Source: Anaerolineaceae bacterium (GTDB taxonomy: Bacteria; Chloroflexota; Anaerolineae; Anaerolineales; Villigracilaceae). Taken from it: a stretch of DNA of 8,484 bases. A program made the translations under genes and the position numbers. The stretch covers positions 1 to 8,484 of the forward strand of contig VFKQ01000289.1 in assembly GCA_009885445.1 (NCBI GenBank), in the 5' to 3' direction. Under the pieces are notes generated by a model that was given only the letters and a program-made list of their open reading frames with translations, searched no databases and was not told the DNA's origin. Of the stretch, positions 1 to 5,894 are shown one piece after another. Numbering within the stretch: the first letter of the stretch is position 1; every line of letters begins with the position of its first letter.

Positions 1-176
1 ACTCGTATTTGTACGGTAGAGAAATAACGCATCTGCATAATGAGGCAGTTCAGCGTGCGTAGCATAAAGAACGGAATCTGCCCGTCAGAAGCCGATTTTA
101 GCCGAAAAACCGCCGGCGCGCATGAGATAAGGGGCGCTTTCCCGCTTCTGAAAAAGCCATTTTTGACCGCGCTGGG

Positions 177-182
177 TATAAT
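177..182 (+). promoter_or_regulatory. Putative -10 box of pncC
   Basis: A perfect TATAAT lies 24 bases before the GTG start of the next gene. Transcription would begin near 189 and leave a leader of about 18 nt that carries the ribosome binding site. No good -35 is seen at the usual distance; the nearby TTGACC at 163-168 is only 8 bp upstream, too close to serve. The rest of 1-176 holds no recognisable gene, only a weak 8-bp inverted repeat (85-92 with 144-151). Confidence 0.55.
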
Positions 183-206
183 GAGCCAAACCCTTACGGA
201 GCCTTC

Positions 207-683
207 GTGAATCAAAATCTTGAAGTCCACGCTGGCGCGCTCCTGCGCCAGCGAAAACTCAGCCTCGCCAGCGCCGAATCCTGCACCGGCGGGTTAATCG
301 CCGACCGCATCACCAACATCGCCGGCTCATCAGAATATTTCCTCGGCGGCTTTGTGGCCTACGCAAATGAAAGCAAAGTCGCCAGCCTCGGCGTAAAGCA
401 AGCGACTTTACTCGCCCACGGCGCCGTCAGCCGCGAAACTGTTTTGGAAATGGCCCACGGAGCGATTCGCGCATTCGGCGCGCAACTGGCCCTCGCTGTG
501 AGCGGCATCGCCGGCCCGAGCGGAGGTCTAGCTGACAAGCCCGTCGGCACCGTGTGGATCGCGCTGGTCACACCCGACGGAGAATCGGCGCAGGTATTTC
601 ATTTTGACAAAGACCGACGCGGGAACAAAGAAGAGTCCGCAGATGCGGCGCTCAAAATGTTAATCGAATATTTGAAAAAATAA
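207..683 (+). CDS. pncC: PncC / CinA C-terminal domain amidohydrolase
   Basis: This 158-aa protein is the CinA C-terminal domain standing alone. Members of the family hydrolyse nicotinamide mononucleotide to nicotinate mononucleotide and ammonia, recycling the pyridine nucleotide released for example by NAD-dependent DNA ligase in the cytoplasm. Visible motifs are AESCTGG (residues 23-29), YANESK (52-57), SGIAGPSGG (99-107) and KPVGTVWIAL (111-120), all hallmarks of the family. Length matches stand-alone PncC (about 160 aa); the N-terminal molybdopterin-binding-like CinA domain is absent, as in many bacteria. The start is GTG at 207, supported by GGAG at 198-201 five bases upstream; no in-frame ATG precedes the AESCTGG motif. 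The gene is alone on its strand and converges on tsaD. The family is certain; the exact substrate is inferred from characterised relatives. Confidence 0.93.
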   Translation: MNQNLEVHAGALLRQRKLSLASAESCTGGLIADRITNIAGSSEYFLGGFVAYANESKVASLGVKQATLLAHGAVSRETVLEMAHGAIRAFGAQLALAVSGIAGPSGGLADKPVGTVWIALVTPDGESAQVFHFDKDRRGNKEESADAALKMLIEYLKK

Positions 684-717
684 TTTGTAGGGGCACGGCG
701 ACGCCGTGCCCCTACAA
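675..717 (-). terminator. Palindromic intrinsic terminator after tsaD
   Basis: Positions 685-700 and 702-717 are perfect 16-bp complements (TTGTAGGGGCACGGCG and its reverse complement) separated by one base, so in practice a very GC-rich hairpin. Read on the minus strand the stem is followed by ATTATTTTTT (684-675), the layout of a Rho-independent terminator for the tsaD unit. The T run is the same DNA as the last lysine codons and stop of pncC. On the plus strand no T run follows, so it would be a poorer terminator for pncC. The palindrome also looks like a dispersed intergenic repeat. Confidence 0.7.
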
Positions 718-751
718 TATAACAAGACGCCGTGCCCCTACAATATAACAA
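700..751. repeat. Two perfect tandem copies of a 26-bp unit
   Basis: The 26 bases at 700-725 (starting GACGCCGTGCCCC and ending AATATAACAA) are repeated exactly at 726-751. The unit contains the right arm of the terminator palindrome plus a short AT-rich tail, so the second copy is an orphan half-palindrome. The whole 76-bp spacer between the convergent genes is this palindrome plus its duplication. It most likely arose by a recent local duplication, since the copies have not diverged. Confidence 0.9.
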
Positions 752-759
752 GAATCAAT

Positions 760-1788
760 TCACGAAAGCGGCCACGTAGGCTGGGCTTCAATCTCCATGC
801 CGCTGACATGTCCCAGCGCGTAACGGAAATATCCCGCCGCGCCGATCATGGCCGCGTTATCGGTACATAATGAAAGGCGCGGAATATGCACGGGGAATTC
901 AGTCTGCGCTTTAAAGGCCGTGCGCAACGCGCGATTGGCCGACACGCCTCCCGCCACGACAATTTCTTTTGCGTCAAATTCGCGCGCGGCAGACATCGTC
1001 TTTGTAAACAATGTGTCCACCACGGCGGCTTGAAAGCTGGCGGCCAAATCTGGCACGGGCAGACTCTTGCCGTCTTTGGCCAGTCTGTGAGTCTCGTGCA
1101 AGACTGCCGTTTTGATTCCGCTGAAAGAAAAATCCCATTCACTGTTCGTGCGCGCGCGCGGAAATTTAAAACGCGTCGGGTCGCCCTCTTCGGCGGCCTG
1201 CTGAATCGACGGGCCGCCTGGGTAAGCCAGGCCCAACAGTCGCGCCACTTTGTCGAAGGCCTCACCCGCCGCATCGTCCGCAGTTGAGCCGAGGCGACGA
1301 TACGTCAGATGGTCGGTCATCCAATTTAATTCGGTGTGTCCGCCTGAGACGAGCAGAGCCAGCACGGGGAATTGCGGCGCAGACGGAGTCTGCTCGCCGG
1401 CATCGTGTACCCAGGCCGAATAGATGTGTCCCTCAAGGTGGTTGACGCCGATGAGCGGCAAACCCGCTCCGAGCGCGAGGCCCTTGGCCGCGTTTAAGCC
1501 AACGACGAGCGACCCGGCCAAACCCGGTCCGCGCGTGACGGCGATGGCGTCCATGTCATTCAATGTGAAATGAGATTGCGCCAGCGCCTGCTCAACGACG
1601 GGGACAATAGCCAGCACATGCTGACGCGAGGCCACTTCGGGATACACGCCGCCGAAGCGCGCGTGCATTTCCATTTGCGATGCGACCACAGACGAAATCA
1701 ACGCGCGGCCATTTTCAATAACAGCGGCGGCAGTTTCATCGCAAGATGTTTCAATGGCGAGGATGCGGGCGGGTTTTAAGTCAGTCAT
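760..1788 (-). CDS. tsaD: tRNA N6-adenosine threonylcarbamoyltransferase TsaD
   Basis: TsaD (Kae1/Qri7/YgjD family, ASKHA fold) transfers the threonylcarbamoyl group from threonylcarbamoyl-AMP onto A37 of ANN-reading tRNAs, with partners TsaB and TsaE, and is nearly universal. The 342-aa length fits (E. coli about 337). Motifs in order: AIETSCDETAAA (11-22), the metal-binding NHLEGH with H117 and H121, LLVSGGHTEL (145-154), DDAAGEAFDK (171-180), YPGGP (189-193), FSFSGIKTA (220-228), VAGGVSANRALR (278-289) and CTDNAA with ligand D310. The start at 1788 is the only ATG before the first motif. It has no Shine-Dalgarno: the upstream bases are a heptad repeat, and the first seven bases of the gene form the last unit. 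It is the last gene of the minus-strand unit, 66 bp after the peptidase. tsaB and tsaE are not in the window. Confidence 0.97.
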   Translation of the reverse strand: MTDLKPARILAIETSCDETAAAVIENGRALISSVVASQMEMHARFGGVYPEVASRQHVLAIVPVVEQALAQSHFTLNDMDAIAVTRGPGLAGSLVVGLNAAKGLALGAGLPLIGVNHLEGHIYSAWVHDAGEQTPSAPQFPVLALLVSGGHTELNWMTDHLTYRRLGSTADDAAGEAFDKVARLLGLAYPGGPSIQQAAEEGDPTRFKFPRARTNSEWDFSFSGIKTAVLHETHRLAKDGKSLPVPDLAASFQAAVVDTLFTKTMSAAREFDAKEIVVAGGVSANRALRTAFKAQTEFPVHIPRLSLCTDNAAMIGAAGYFRYALGHVSGMEIEAQPTWPLS

Positions 1789-1816
1789 CAGTTTTCAGTG
1801 TTCAGTGTTCAGTTTT
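1782..1816. repeat. Heptad tandem array over the tsaD start
   Basis: Five 7-bp units run without gaps: CAGTCAT, CAGTTTT, CAGTGTT, CAGTGTT, CAGTTTT (plus-strand reading). The first contains the tsaD start codon (CAT at 1786-1788 is ATG on the minus strand). The array therefore replaces any ribosome binding site in front of tsaD. It adjoins, with 3 bases of shared sequence, the octad array that follows. Confidence 0.85.
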
Positions 1817-1861
1817 ACCTGTCTACGTATTTACCTGTTTACTTGTGTACTTGTTTACTTC
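1814..1861. repeat. Octad tandem array over the peptidase stop
   Basis: Six 8-bp units: TTTACCTG, TCTACGTA, TTTACCTG, TTTACTTG, TGTACTTG, TTTACTTC, consensus TTTACYTG. The last unit carries the stop codon of the Xaa-Pro peptidase (TTA at 1855-1857, TAA on the minus strand). Together with the heptad array it fills the whole 66-bp spacer between the two genes, leaving no room for a conventional ribosome binding site. Confidence 0.85.
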
Positions 1862-3108
1862 CCTTTCCACTTCTTCATCGGCAAAACAAAATCATACGGA
1901 TACTCGGCCAGAATTTCCATCTGCCCATCCGGGCGCACCCAGATAGTGTCTTCGACGCGCGCGCCCATGCCCTTCTCGGGATAATACAAACCCGGCTCGG
2001 AGGTGATGACCACGCCCGCCTTGAGGCGGTGTGTATCATCTACCTGCATATTACTGAATGGACGTTCGTGAATATTCAGCCCCACGCCGTGGCCGAGGCT
2101 GTGGACGTAACCATCCAGCGGCGCATTTTCGGTGCGCTGAGTCTTGTGACCTTTCGACTCAAAATATTCGCAGGTCATGATCTGATAATCTTTGAAGCCC
2201 GCGTTCAAATCAAAGTTTTCAAACGTGCGCTCAAAAATTTCTTTCACCTGATCATACATTTCCTGCGCTTCAGGTGTGGCGTAACCCAGACTCCAGGTGC
2301 GCGTGAAATCATAATAATATCCGCCGCCGCGTTCGGCAGGATAAATGTCGAAGATGATGGTCTGGCCGAGGCGCATCAAGTCGGTCTCGGTGCCTGCGGA
2401 GTGCGGCACACCCGCGTCGCGTCCCGCGGCGAAGATGAAACCGGAGGGAAGTTCCGCGCCGTGCTCGGCCACCCATAAACGAATCTTGTTATGCACATCG
2501 CCCACCGTCAGCGGCGCGCCGTCTTCTTTTAATAACACTTCGTCGGCGCGCACATCGCGCGAAGTTAAATATTCCTGCGTCTGACGCACCACATCAATGG
2601 TGATGCGCCCCATCGCGCGGATGCGCTCCACTTCGCTGGCTTCCTTCGTCTCCATCGCGCGGATGAAAATAGACGTCATCGCCGATTCACCGACGAGTTC
2701 CAGCTGCGGCATCAGCCCTTGCAGTTTGCCGATCATGTAATACATGCTTCCAAATTCAAGCGTCCCATACAAACCCACGCGGCCCTCAACAATTCCCAAT
2801 TCGGTGAGCATACGTTGCAAACGAATCGCGCCGAGCAGTGACACGTCATTGCCAGCCTGCTTCATCAGTTCTTGCATCGGGTACGCGTTCAACGAGCGAA
2901 TCGTCAAACCCGATTTGGCCGCTTCATCGCGCTCCATGTCGTTGCAAAACAAAATCGGCGTCTCGCCGCGCTTCTTAATCAACGTTGCGCCGCTCACATG
3001 TCCGCCGCCGGTAAAATAATACATGGGCGGGTTGTGCTCGGCATTGCCAAAAACAATCAAGGCGTCCAAATTTCTTTCGAGCATCAAAGCATCTATGTCT
3101 GATTTCAT
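1855..3108 (-). CDS. M24B family Xaa-Pro peptidase
   Basis: A 417-aa protein with the creatinase/aminopeptidase P architecture: an N-terminal creatinase-like domain (about 1-150) and a C-terminal pita-bread metallopeptidase domain (about 160-410). Relatives cut the bond before or after proline in peptides with two metal ions (Mn, Co or Zn). All five metal ligands are visible: D254 in FDIYP, D267 in YYYDFTRTW, H340 in HSLGHGVGL, E371 in SEPGLYYPEKG and E386 in GARVEDT. The usual supporting residues H236, H336, H347 and R384 are also present, so it should be active. It could be a dipeptidase (PepQ-like) or aminopeptidase (PepP-like); sequence alone does not decide. No signal peptide, so cytoplasmic. 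The ATG at 3108 has AGGAG (complement of 3114-3118) five bases upstream. It starts 20 bp after selA ends and probably shares its transcript. Confidence 0.93.
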   Translation of the reverse strand: MKSDIDALMLERNLDALIVFGNAEHNPPMYYFTGGGHVSGATLIKKRGETPILFCNDMERDEAAKSGLTIRSLNAYPMQELMKQAGNDVSLLGAIRLQRMLTELGIVEGRVGLYGTLEFGSMYYMIGKLQGLMPQLELVGESAMTSIFIRAMETKEASEVERIRAMGRITIDVVRQTQEYLTSRDVRADEVLLKEDGAPLTVGDVHNKIRLWVAEHGAELPSGFIFAAGRDAGVPHSAGTETDLMRLGQTIIFDIYPAERGGGYYYDFTRTWSLGYATPEAQEMYDQVKEIFERTFENFDLNAGFKDYQIMTCEYFESKGHKTQRTENAPLDGYVHSLGHGVGLNIHERPFSNMQVDDTHRLKAGVVITSEPGLYYPEKGMGARVEDTIWVRPDGQMEILAEYPYDFVLPMKKWKGK

Positions 3109-3118
3109 CGGGGCTCCT

Positions 3119-3174
3119 AAAGAAGGGATTAGAGAGAAGAGAGTAGAGAGCAGAGAATAGAGACTAGAAACTGA
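3119..3174. repeat. Heptad tandem array over the selA 3' end
   Basis: Plus-strand reading gives seven-base units AAAGAAG, GGATTAG, AGAGAAG, AGAGTAG, AGAGCAG, AGAATAG, AGACTAG, AAACTGA; the five at 3133-3167 are clear (consensus AGANTAG) and the outer ones are degenerate. The array covers the last eleven or so selA codons and its stop, and ends just short of the peptidase ribosome binding site at 3114-3118. Confidence 0.8.
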
Positions 3175-4490
3175 TCTTGCTCAAGGAGAACGGTGCGTGG
3201 GTCAAATAAAATTTTATCGTTTTCGGTGCGCGCAACGATGGCAGGATTCGATTCGCGCAGTTGCTTCAAAAATTTATCGGGGCTTTTTATTTTTAGCGAC
3301 AGGACAAAGGTCGGCAGGGATTCTTCGGGGAGGCTTCCGCCGCCAATCGTGGACTCAGACTCGACGACACTTCCCTGCGCCAACGCCGCCCGCCACGCCT
3401 CTGCCCGCGCTTTGAGCGGGCCGGCCTCCATCGAGATCATCTGCCAGACGGGGACTTCGCGCGGCGCCTCGTCTTTGAGATAGTGCAACAGCGTGGCCGA
3501 CAGCGCGGCGAGACACAACTTGTCGGCGCGGACGGCACGCGCCAGCGGGTGCTTCTTTAATTTCGTAATCAACTCCGCGCGCCCGAGGATGATTCCCGCT
3601 TGCGGACCGCCGAGCAGTTTGTCGCCCGAAAAGCAGACGATGTCGGCGCCCGCCGCGAGGGACTCTTGCACCGTGGGTTCGTGGCCGAGACCATATTGCG
3701 CGGTGTCGAGCAGAGTTCCGGAGCCGAGATCGTCAATGAAAGGCAGGTTGTGCTTGTGGGCAAGGTCAATCACTTTTTTTAATTCAGGTTCTTCGGTGAA
3801 GCCGATAATTTTAAAATTGGAACGATGCGCGCGCATGACCAGCGCCGCGCCTTCCTTAATAGCTTCGTCATAATCGCGCAAGTGGACTTTGTTCGTCGCG
3901 CCGATCTCAGCCAGCTTCGCGCCGGATTGTTTCATCACATCTGGCACGCGGAACGAACCGCCGATTTCGACAAGTTGCGTGCGTGAGATGACGACGCGTT
4001 TGCCTTTTGCCAGCGCGGAGAGAATCAGCAAAACAGCGGCGGCGTTATTGTTGACAACGAGCGCGGCTTCTGCGCCGGTTAATTTTTGCAAAAGCGATTC
4101 GGCGTGTTCACTGCGCGATCCGCGTTTGCCGCTGGTTAAATCATATTCAAGATTCGAATAACCCAGCGCGGCGGATTGCATGGCTTGGATGGCCGCGTGA
4201 CTCAACGGTGCGCGGCCCAGGTTGGTGTGCAGAATCACACCAGTGGCATTGATGACAGGTTGCAGGGAGGGGCGAGTCCATTCGTTGAGCAGGAATTCAG
4301 CACGCGCGGATAGTTGCTCGCGGCTCGGGCTAGAGTCGCCTGCTCGGACGGTAACCCGCCCTTCGTTGAGCGCGAGGCGGAGCGCGTTGAGGGTCAGAGT
4401 CCGCCCGAAGAGCGCGGTCAACTCGCGCAGGCGCGCAGTCTGCATTAATTGTTCCACAGAGGGCAGGTCATTCAGGCTGGTCATCATCAT
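3129..4490 (-). CDS. selA: L-seryl-tRNA(Sec) selenium transferase SelA
   Basis: SelA is a PLP enzyme, decameric in studied bacteria, that converts Ser-tRNA(Sec) to Sec-tRNA(Sec) with selenophosphate; its presence predicts UGA-encoded selenocysteine. Hallmarks, numbered from the third ATG (4484): PVINATGVILHTNLGRAPLS (76-95), DLTSGKRGSR (115-124), FIDDLGSG (249-256) and the PLP lysine K289 in CFSGDKLLGGPQAG. About 451-453 aa, close to E. coli (463). Three consecutive ATGs (4490, 4487, 4484) are possible starts; 4490 is used here. All lie inside the upstream gene, an overlap of 17-23 bp, and no Shine-Dalgarno is seen, so translational coupling is likely. An upstream in-frame TTG at 4550 would add a basic stretch unlike SelA and was not used. 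The C-terminal tail after EQDQ is written by a heptad repeat and reads as Leu/Ser-rich, probably not native. selB, selC and selD are not in the window. Confidence 0.95.
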   Translation of the reverse strand: MMMTSLNDLPSVEQLMQTARLRELTALFGRTLTLNALRLALNEGRVTVRAGDSSPSREQLSARAEFLLNEWTRPSLQPVINATGVILHTNLGRAPLSHAAIQAMQSAALGYSNLEYDLTSGKRGSRSEHAESLLQKLTGAEAALVVNNNAAAVLLILSALAKGKRVVISRTQLVEIGGSFRVPDVMKQSGAKLAEIGATNKVHLRDYDEAIKEGAALVMRAHRSNFKIIGFTEEPELKKVIDLAHKHNLPFIDDLGSGTLLDTAQYGLGHEPTVQESLAAGADIVCFSGDKLLGGPQAGIILGRAELITKLKKHPLARAVRADKLCLAALSATLLHYLKDEAPREVPVWQMISMEAGPLKARAEAWRAALAQGSVVESESTIGGGSLPEESLPTFVLSLKIKSPDKFLKQLRESNPAIVARTENDKILFDPRTVLLEQDQFLVSILCSLLSSL

Positions 4491-4881
4491 CCATTTCAGG
4501 GACGTGCCAGCGCGCCTGTTCGCGCAAACGCAAAAGCGACTCGATGGCAATCAGTCCGCCAGCGAGGCCGAGCACAATATACAGCGTGGCGAGGCGCGCA
4601 AGTTGAAGCCAGGCGAGTGTTGCGCCAAAGACGCCGACCCACAAAGCCTGACGCACCATGACTTGCACTTCGGTGTGTGTTTGATTGAAACGCGTTTCGA
4701 TAAAATAAATAATCGGAAAGGCCGTGGCGGTGAGCGCGAGGGTGATGCAAGCAAACAGCGCCCAGCGCGGCAAAACCGTCGGCTCAGAGTAATAAAGCAG
4801 TGCGCTCAGCCCGCCCCAGCCGAGCACAAAAAGTATGAGGGTGCGCGCGATGTATGGACGAAATGAAATTTGATGATGCAT
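4468..4881 (-). CDS. Four-helix membrane protein, function unknown
   Basis: I do not recognise this 137-aa protein. It has four strongly hydrophobic segments at about residues 13-31, 40-61, 78-96 and 98-117. The loop after helix 2 is polar (ETRFNQTHTE), and the C-terminus is acidic (EMDDDDQPE). It has no cysteine pair or enzyme motif. The ATG at 4881 is chosen because a TATAAT at 4894-4889 would place the transcript 5' end on or next to it, a leaderless start; a TTG at 4911 would add ten residues read from spacer and would lie upstream of the predicted transcription start. It is first in the minus-strand unit and its end overlaps selA by 17-23 bp, so its production is tied to SelA, but nothing in the sequence links it to selenium. 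Its composition fits a small channel, assembly factor or structural membrane protein equally well. Confidence 0.75.
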   Translation of the reverse strand: MHHQISFRPYIARTLILFVLGWGGLSALLYYSEPTVLPRWALFACITLALTATAFPIIYFIETRFNQTHTEVQVMVRQALWVGVFGATLAWLQLARLATLYIVLGLAGGLIAIESLLRLREQARWHVPEMDDDDQPE

Positions 4882-4888
4882 TGGGTGA

Positions 4889-4894
4889 ATTATA
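4889..4894 (-). promoter_or_regulatory. -10 box of the selA-tsaD operon, leaderless
   Basis: On the minus strand this reads TATAAT, 7 bases before the ATG at 4881-4879. The expected start of transcription, about 7 bases past the box, coincides with the A of that ATG or the base before it, so the message would have no leader. A -35 is poor: TTCATC at 4918-4913, 18 bp away, lies in the first unit of the adjacent heptad array. Confidence 0.65.
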
Positions 4895-4896
4895 CT
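4891..4896 (+). promoter_or_regulatory. Possible divergent -10 box for the nitroreductase
   Basis: The same AT-rich core reads TATACT on the plus strand, overlapping the minus-strand TATAAT. With TTGATG at 4870-4875 as a weak -35 (15 bp spacing, shorter than ideal), it could drive the nitroreductase gene, in which case the whole heptad array would be in the 5' UTR. No better plus-strand promoter is seen before 5003. Weak support. Confidence 0.3.
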
Positions 4897-4912
4897 GGAA
4901 GGAGGATGCAAA

Positions 4913-4989
4913 GATGAAGGATGAAAGATGAAAGATGAAGAAAGTCAAAGGTCGAAGGTCAAAGGTCGAAGGTCAAAGGTCGAAGGTCA
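4913..4989. repeat. Compound heptad array upstream of the nitroreductase
   Basis: Eleven unbroken 7-bp units: GATGAAG, GATGAAA, GATGAAA, GATGAAG, AAAGTCA, then AAGGTCG and AAGGTCA alternating three times. The second block is therefore also a perfect 14-bp repeat in three copies. A further degenerate unit, AAGAGGT (4990-4996), makes most of the nitroreductase ribosome binding site. The array fills the spacer between the two divergent genes. Confidence 0.92.
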
Positions 4990-5002
4990 AAGAGGTGCAA
5001 AA

Positions 5003-5515
5003 ATGCATGTTGTTGAATCAATTCGCACAAAGCGGGTGGTGAGGAAGTTTTTAGATCGCGCGTTGGACGATGATGTTGTGCGCATTATTTTGAATGCGGG
5101 CAGGCGTTCGGCATCGTCGAAGAATGAGCAGACGTGGCAATTCATTGCCGTGCGCGAAAAAGAAATTTTGCGGGCGCTTTCGAATTGCGGCGAGTGGGCA
5201 ACGCATCTGGCGGGCGCGGCGTTGGGCGTGGCGATTCTGACACCCGAACCGACTGCAAAATTTCAAACGATGTTCGACGCGGGTCAGGCGGCGGCGTTTA
5301 TGCAACTGGCCGCATGGGAAATGGGAATCGGCTCGTGCCCGGCTTCGATTTACGAACCCGAAAAAGCGCGCGCGATTTTAGGCTTCCCCGCCGAGTGGCA
5401 TTTGCGTATTGCGCTTTCGTTTGGGTATCCCGCTGACGAAACAAAAATTTCCGCCGCGCCGAAAAAGGGCGGGCGCAGGGAATTGGAGGAAATTGTCCAT
5501 TGGGAAAAATGGTAG
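5003..5515 (+). CDS. Nitroreductase-family FMN oxidoreductase
   Basis: A 170-aa member of the nitroreductase superfamily: FMN-bound homodimers that reduce nitro compounds, quinones or enones with NAD(P)H. Visible features are the N-terminal FMN-phosphate segment IRTKRVVRKF (7-16), the RSASSKNEQTWQF stretch (35-47, the place of the usual APSSxNxQPW), DAGQAAAFMQLAAWEMGIGSC (residues 92-112) and the ending EEIVHWEKW (162-170). The usual proline of the second motif is absent. Length is typical of the short members (about 165-190). The start at 5003 is chosen because GAGGTG at 4992-4997 is an excellent ribosome binding site five bases away; an in-frame ATG at 4928 would only add 25 Lys/Arg-rich residues translated from the heptad array. 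Substrate cannot be told from sequence. A flavin-storing dodecin follows 91 bp downstream, which is suggestive but not proof of a link. Confidence 0.88.
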   Translation: MHVVESIRTKRVVRKFLDRALDDDVVRIILNAGRRSASSKNEQTWQFIAVREKEILRALSNCGEWATHLAGAALGVAILTPEPTAKFQTMFDAGQAAAFMQLAAWEMGIGSCPASIYEPEKARAILGFPAEWHLRIALSFGYPADETKISAAPKKGGRRELEEIVHWEKW

Positions 5516-5523
5516 GCCATTGG

Positions 5524-5544
5524 CGATTTAAGATTTACGATTGC
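5524..5544. repeat. Short heptad array before the dodecin promoter
   Basis: Three units CGATTTA, AGATTTA, CGATTGC run into the presumed -35 element TTGCTT (5541-5546). It is short and could be chance alone, but it shares the 7-bp period of the other spacers and sits at the same kind of place. Confidence 0.5.
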
Positions 5545-5569
5545 TTCCCTGCACGATTTGTTGTATAGT
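5541..5569 (+). promoter_or_regulatory. Sigma-70-like promoter of the dodecin gene
   Basis: TTGCTT (5541-5546) and TATAGT (5564-5569) are separated by exactly 17 bp, the best -35/-10 pair in the window. Transcription would start near 5576 and give a leader of about 30 nt containing the AAAGGAG ribosome binding site at 5594-5600, six bases before the ATG. Confidence 0.65.
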
Positions 5570-5606
5570 TGAAACATCGTCCCGTGAATCCTGAAAGGAG
5601 AATATC

Positions 5607-5822
5607 ATGACTGAAAGCGTTTACAAGATTATCGAACTGGTTGGCACGAGCACCGAATCCTGGGAGAAAGCCGCCGCGGCCGCAGTGGGGCTGGCCTCCA
5701 AATCATTGCGCGATCTGCGCGTCGCGGAGGTCATCCAGTTGGATATGACTGTCGAGGACGGTAATATCGCAACCTACCGCGCAAAATTAAAAGTCTCGTT
5801 CAAATACGAGAGCGGAAAATAA
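5607..5822 (+). CDS. Dodecin, flavin-binding storage protein
   Basis: A 71-aa protein with the dodecin pattern: MTESVYKIIELVGTSTESWE at the start, an alanine-rich helix (21-35), then VIQLDM (42-47) and a strand ending YRAKLKVSFKYE. Dodecins form hollow dodecamers that stack flavins (riboflavin, FMN or FAD) between paired tryptophans, buffering free flavin and quenching its light reactivity. The stacking tryptophan (W19) and the flavin-contacting glutamine (Q44) are both in place, so flavin binding is expected. Length fits the family (65-75 aa). It has its own promoter (5541-5569), a strong ribosome binding site and an intrinsic terminator (5849-5886), so it is a single-gene unit. It lies between a flavoprotein and a MOSC protein. 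Confidence 0.95.
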   Translation: MTESVYKIIELVGTSTESWEKAAAAAVGLASKSLRDLRVAEVIQLDMTVEDGNIATYRAKLKVSFKYESGK

Positions 5823-5848
5823 CTCAAGCCGCCACGCCCGCAAAGCTA

Positions 5849-5886
5849 AAAATTCACGCGTCAATCTGGCGCGTGAATTTTATTTT
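5849..5886 (+). terminator. Intrinsic terminator after the dodecin gene
   Basis: A perfect 12-bp stem (5849-5860 AAAATTCACGCG with 5870-5881) closes a 9-base loop and runs into ATTTT. It is a classic Rho-independent terminator 26 bp after the dodecin stop. The AAAA/TTTT base of the stem would also allow some termination from the other side. Confidence 0.88.
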
Positions 5887-5894
5887 CGTCGCGG

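Noticed and set aside
85..151. TCAGAAGC/GCTTCTGA inverted repeat in the left spacer
   Set aside because: Eight base pairs separated by 51 bases with no extension; expected by chance.
181..210. Nine-codon reading frame starting at ATG 181 whose stop overlaps the pncC GTG (GTGA)
   Set aside because: Its ATG overlaps the TATAAT -10 box and would lie upstream of the predicted transcription start; it has no ribosome binding site.
1798..2478. Plus-strand 226-codon open frame opposite the Xaa-Pro peptidase
   Set aside because: It begins in the repeat spacer, resembles no family, and is explained by antisense of a strongly conserved gene. The same applies to the 214-codon frame at 4222-4866.
4882..4911. 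Upstream TTG start for the membrane protein at 4911
   Set aside because: It would lie upstream of the predicted transcript start and encodes a Pro/Ser/His stretch from the spacer; no ribosome binding site.
4913..4989. CRISPR-like array
   Set aside because: Units are 7 bp with no spacers; these are simple tandem repeats.
4928..5002. N-terminal extension of 25 residues on the nitroreductase from ATG 4928
   Set aside because: It is pure translation of the heptad array, basic and low complexity, and the ATG at 5003 has an excellent ribosome binding site.
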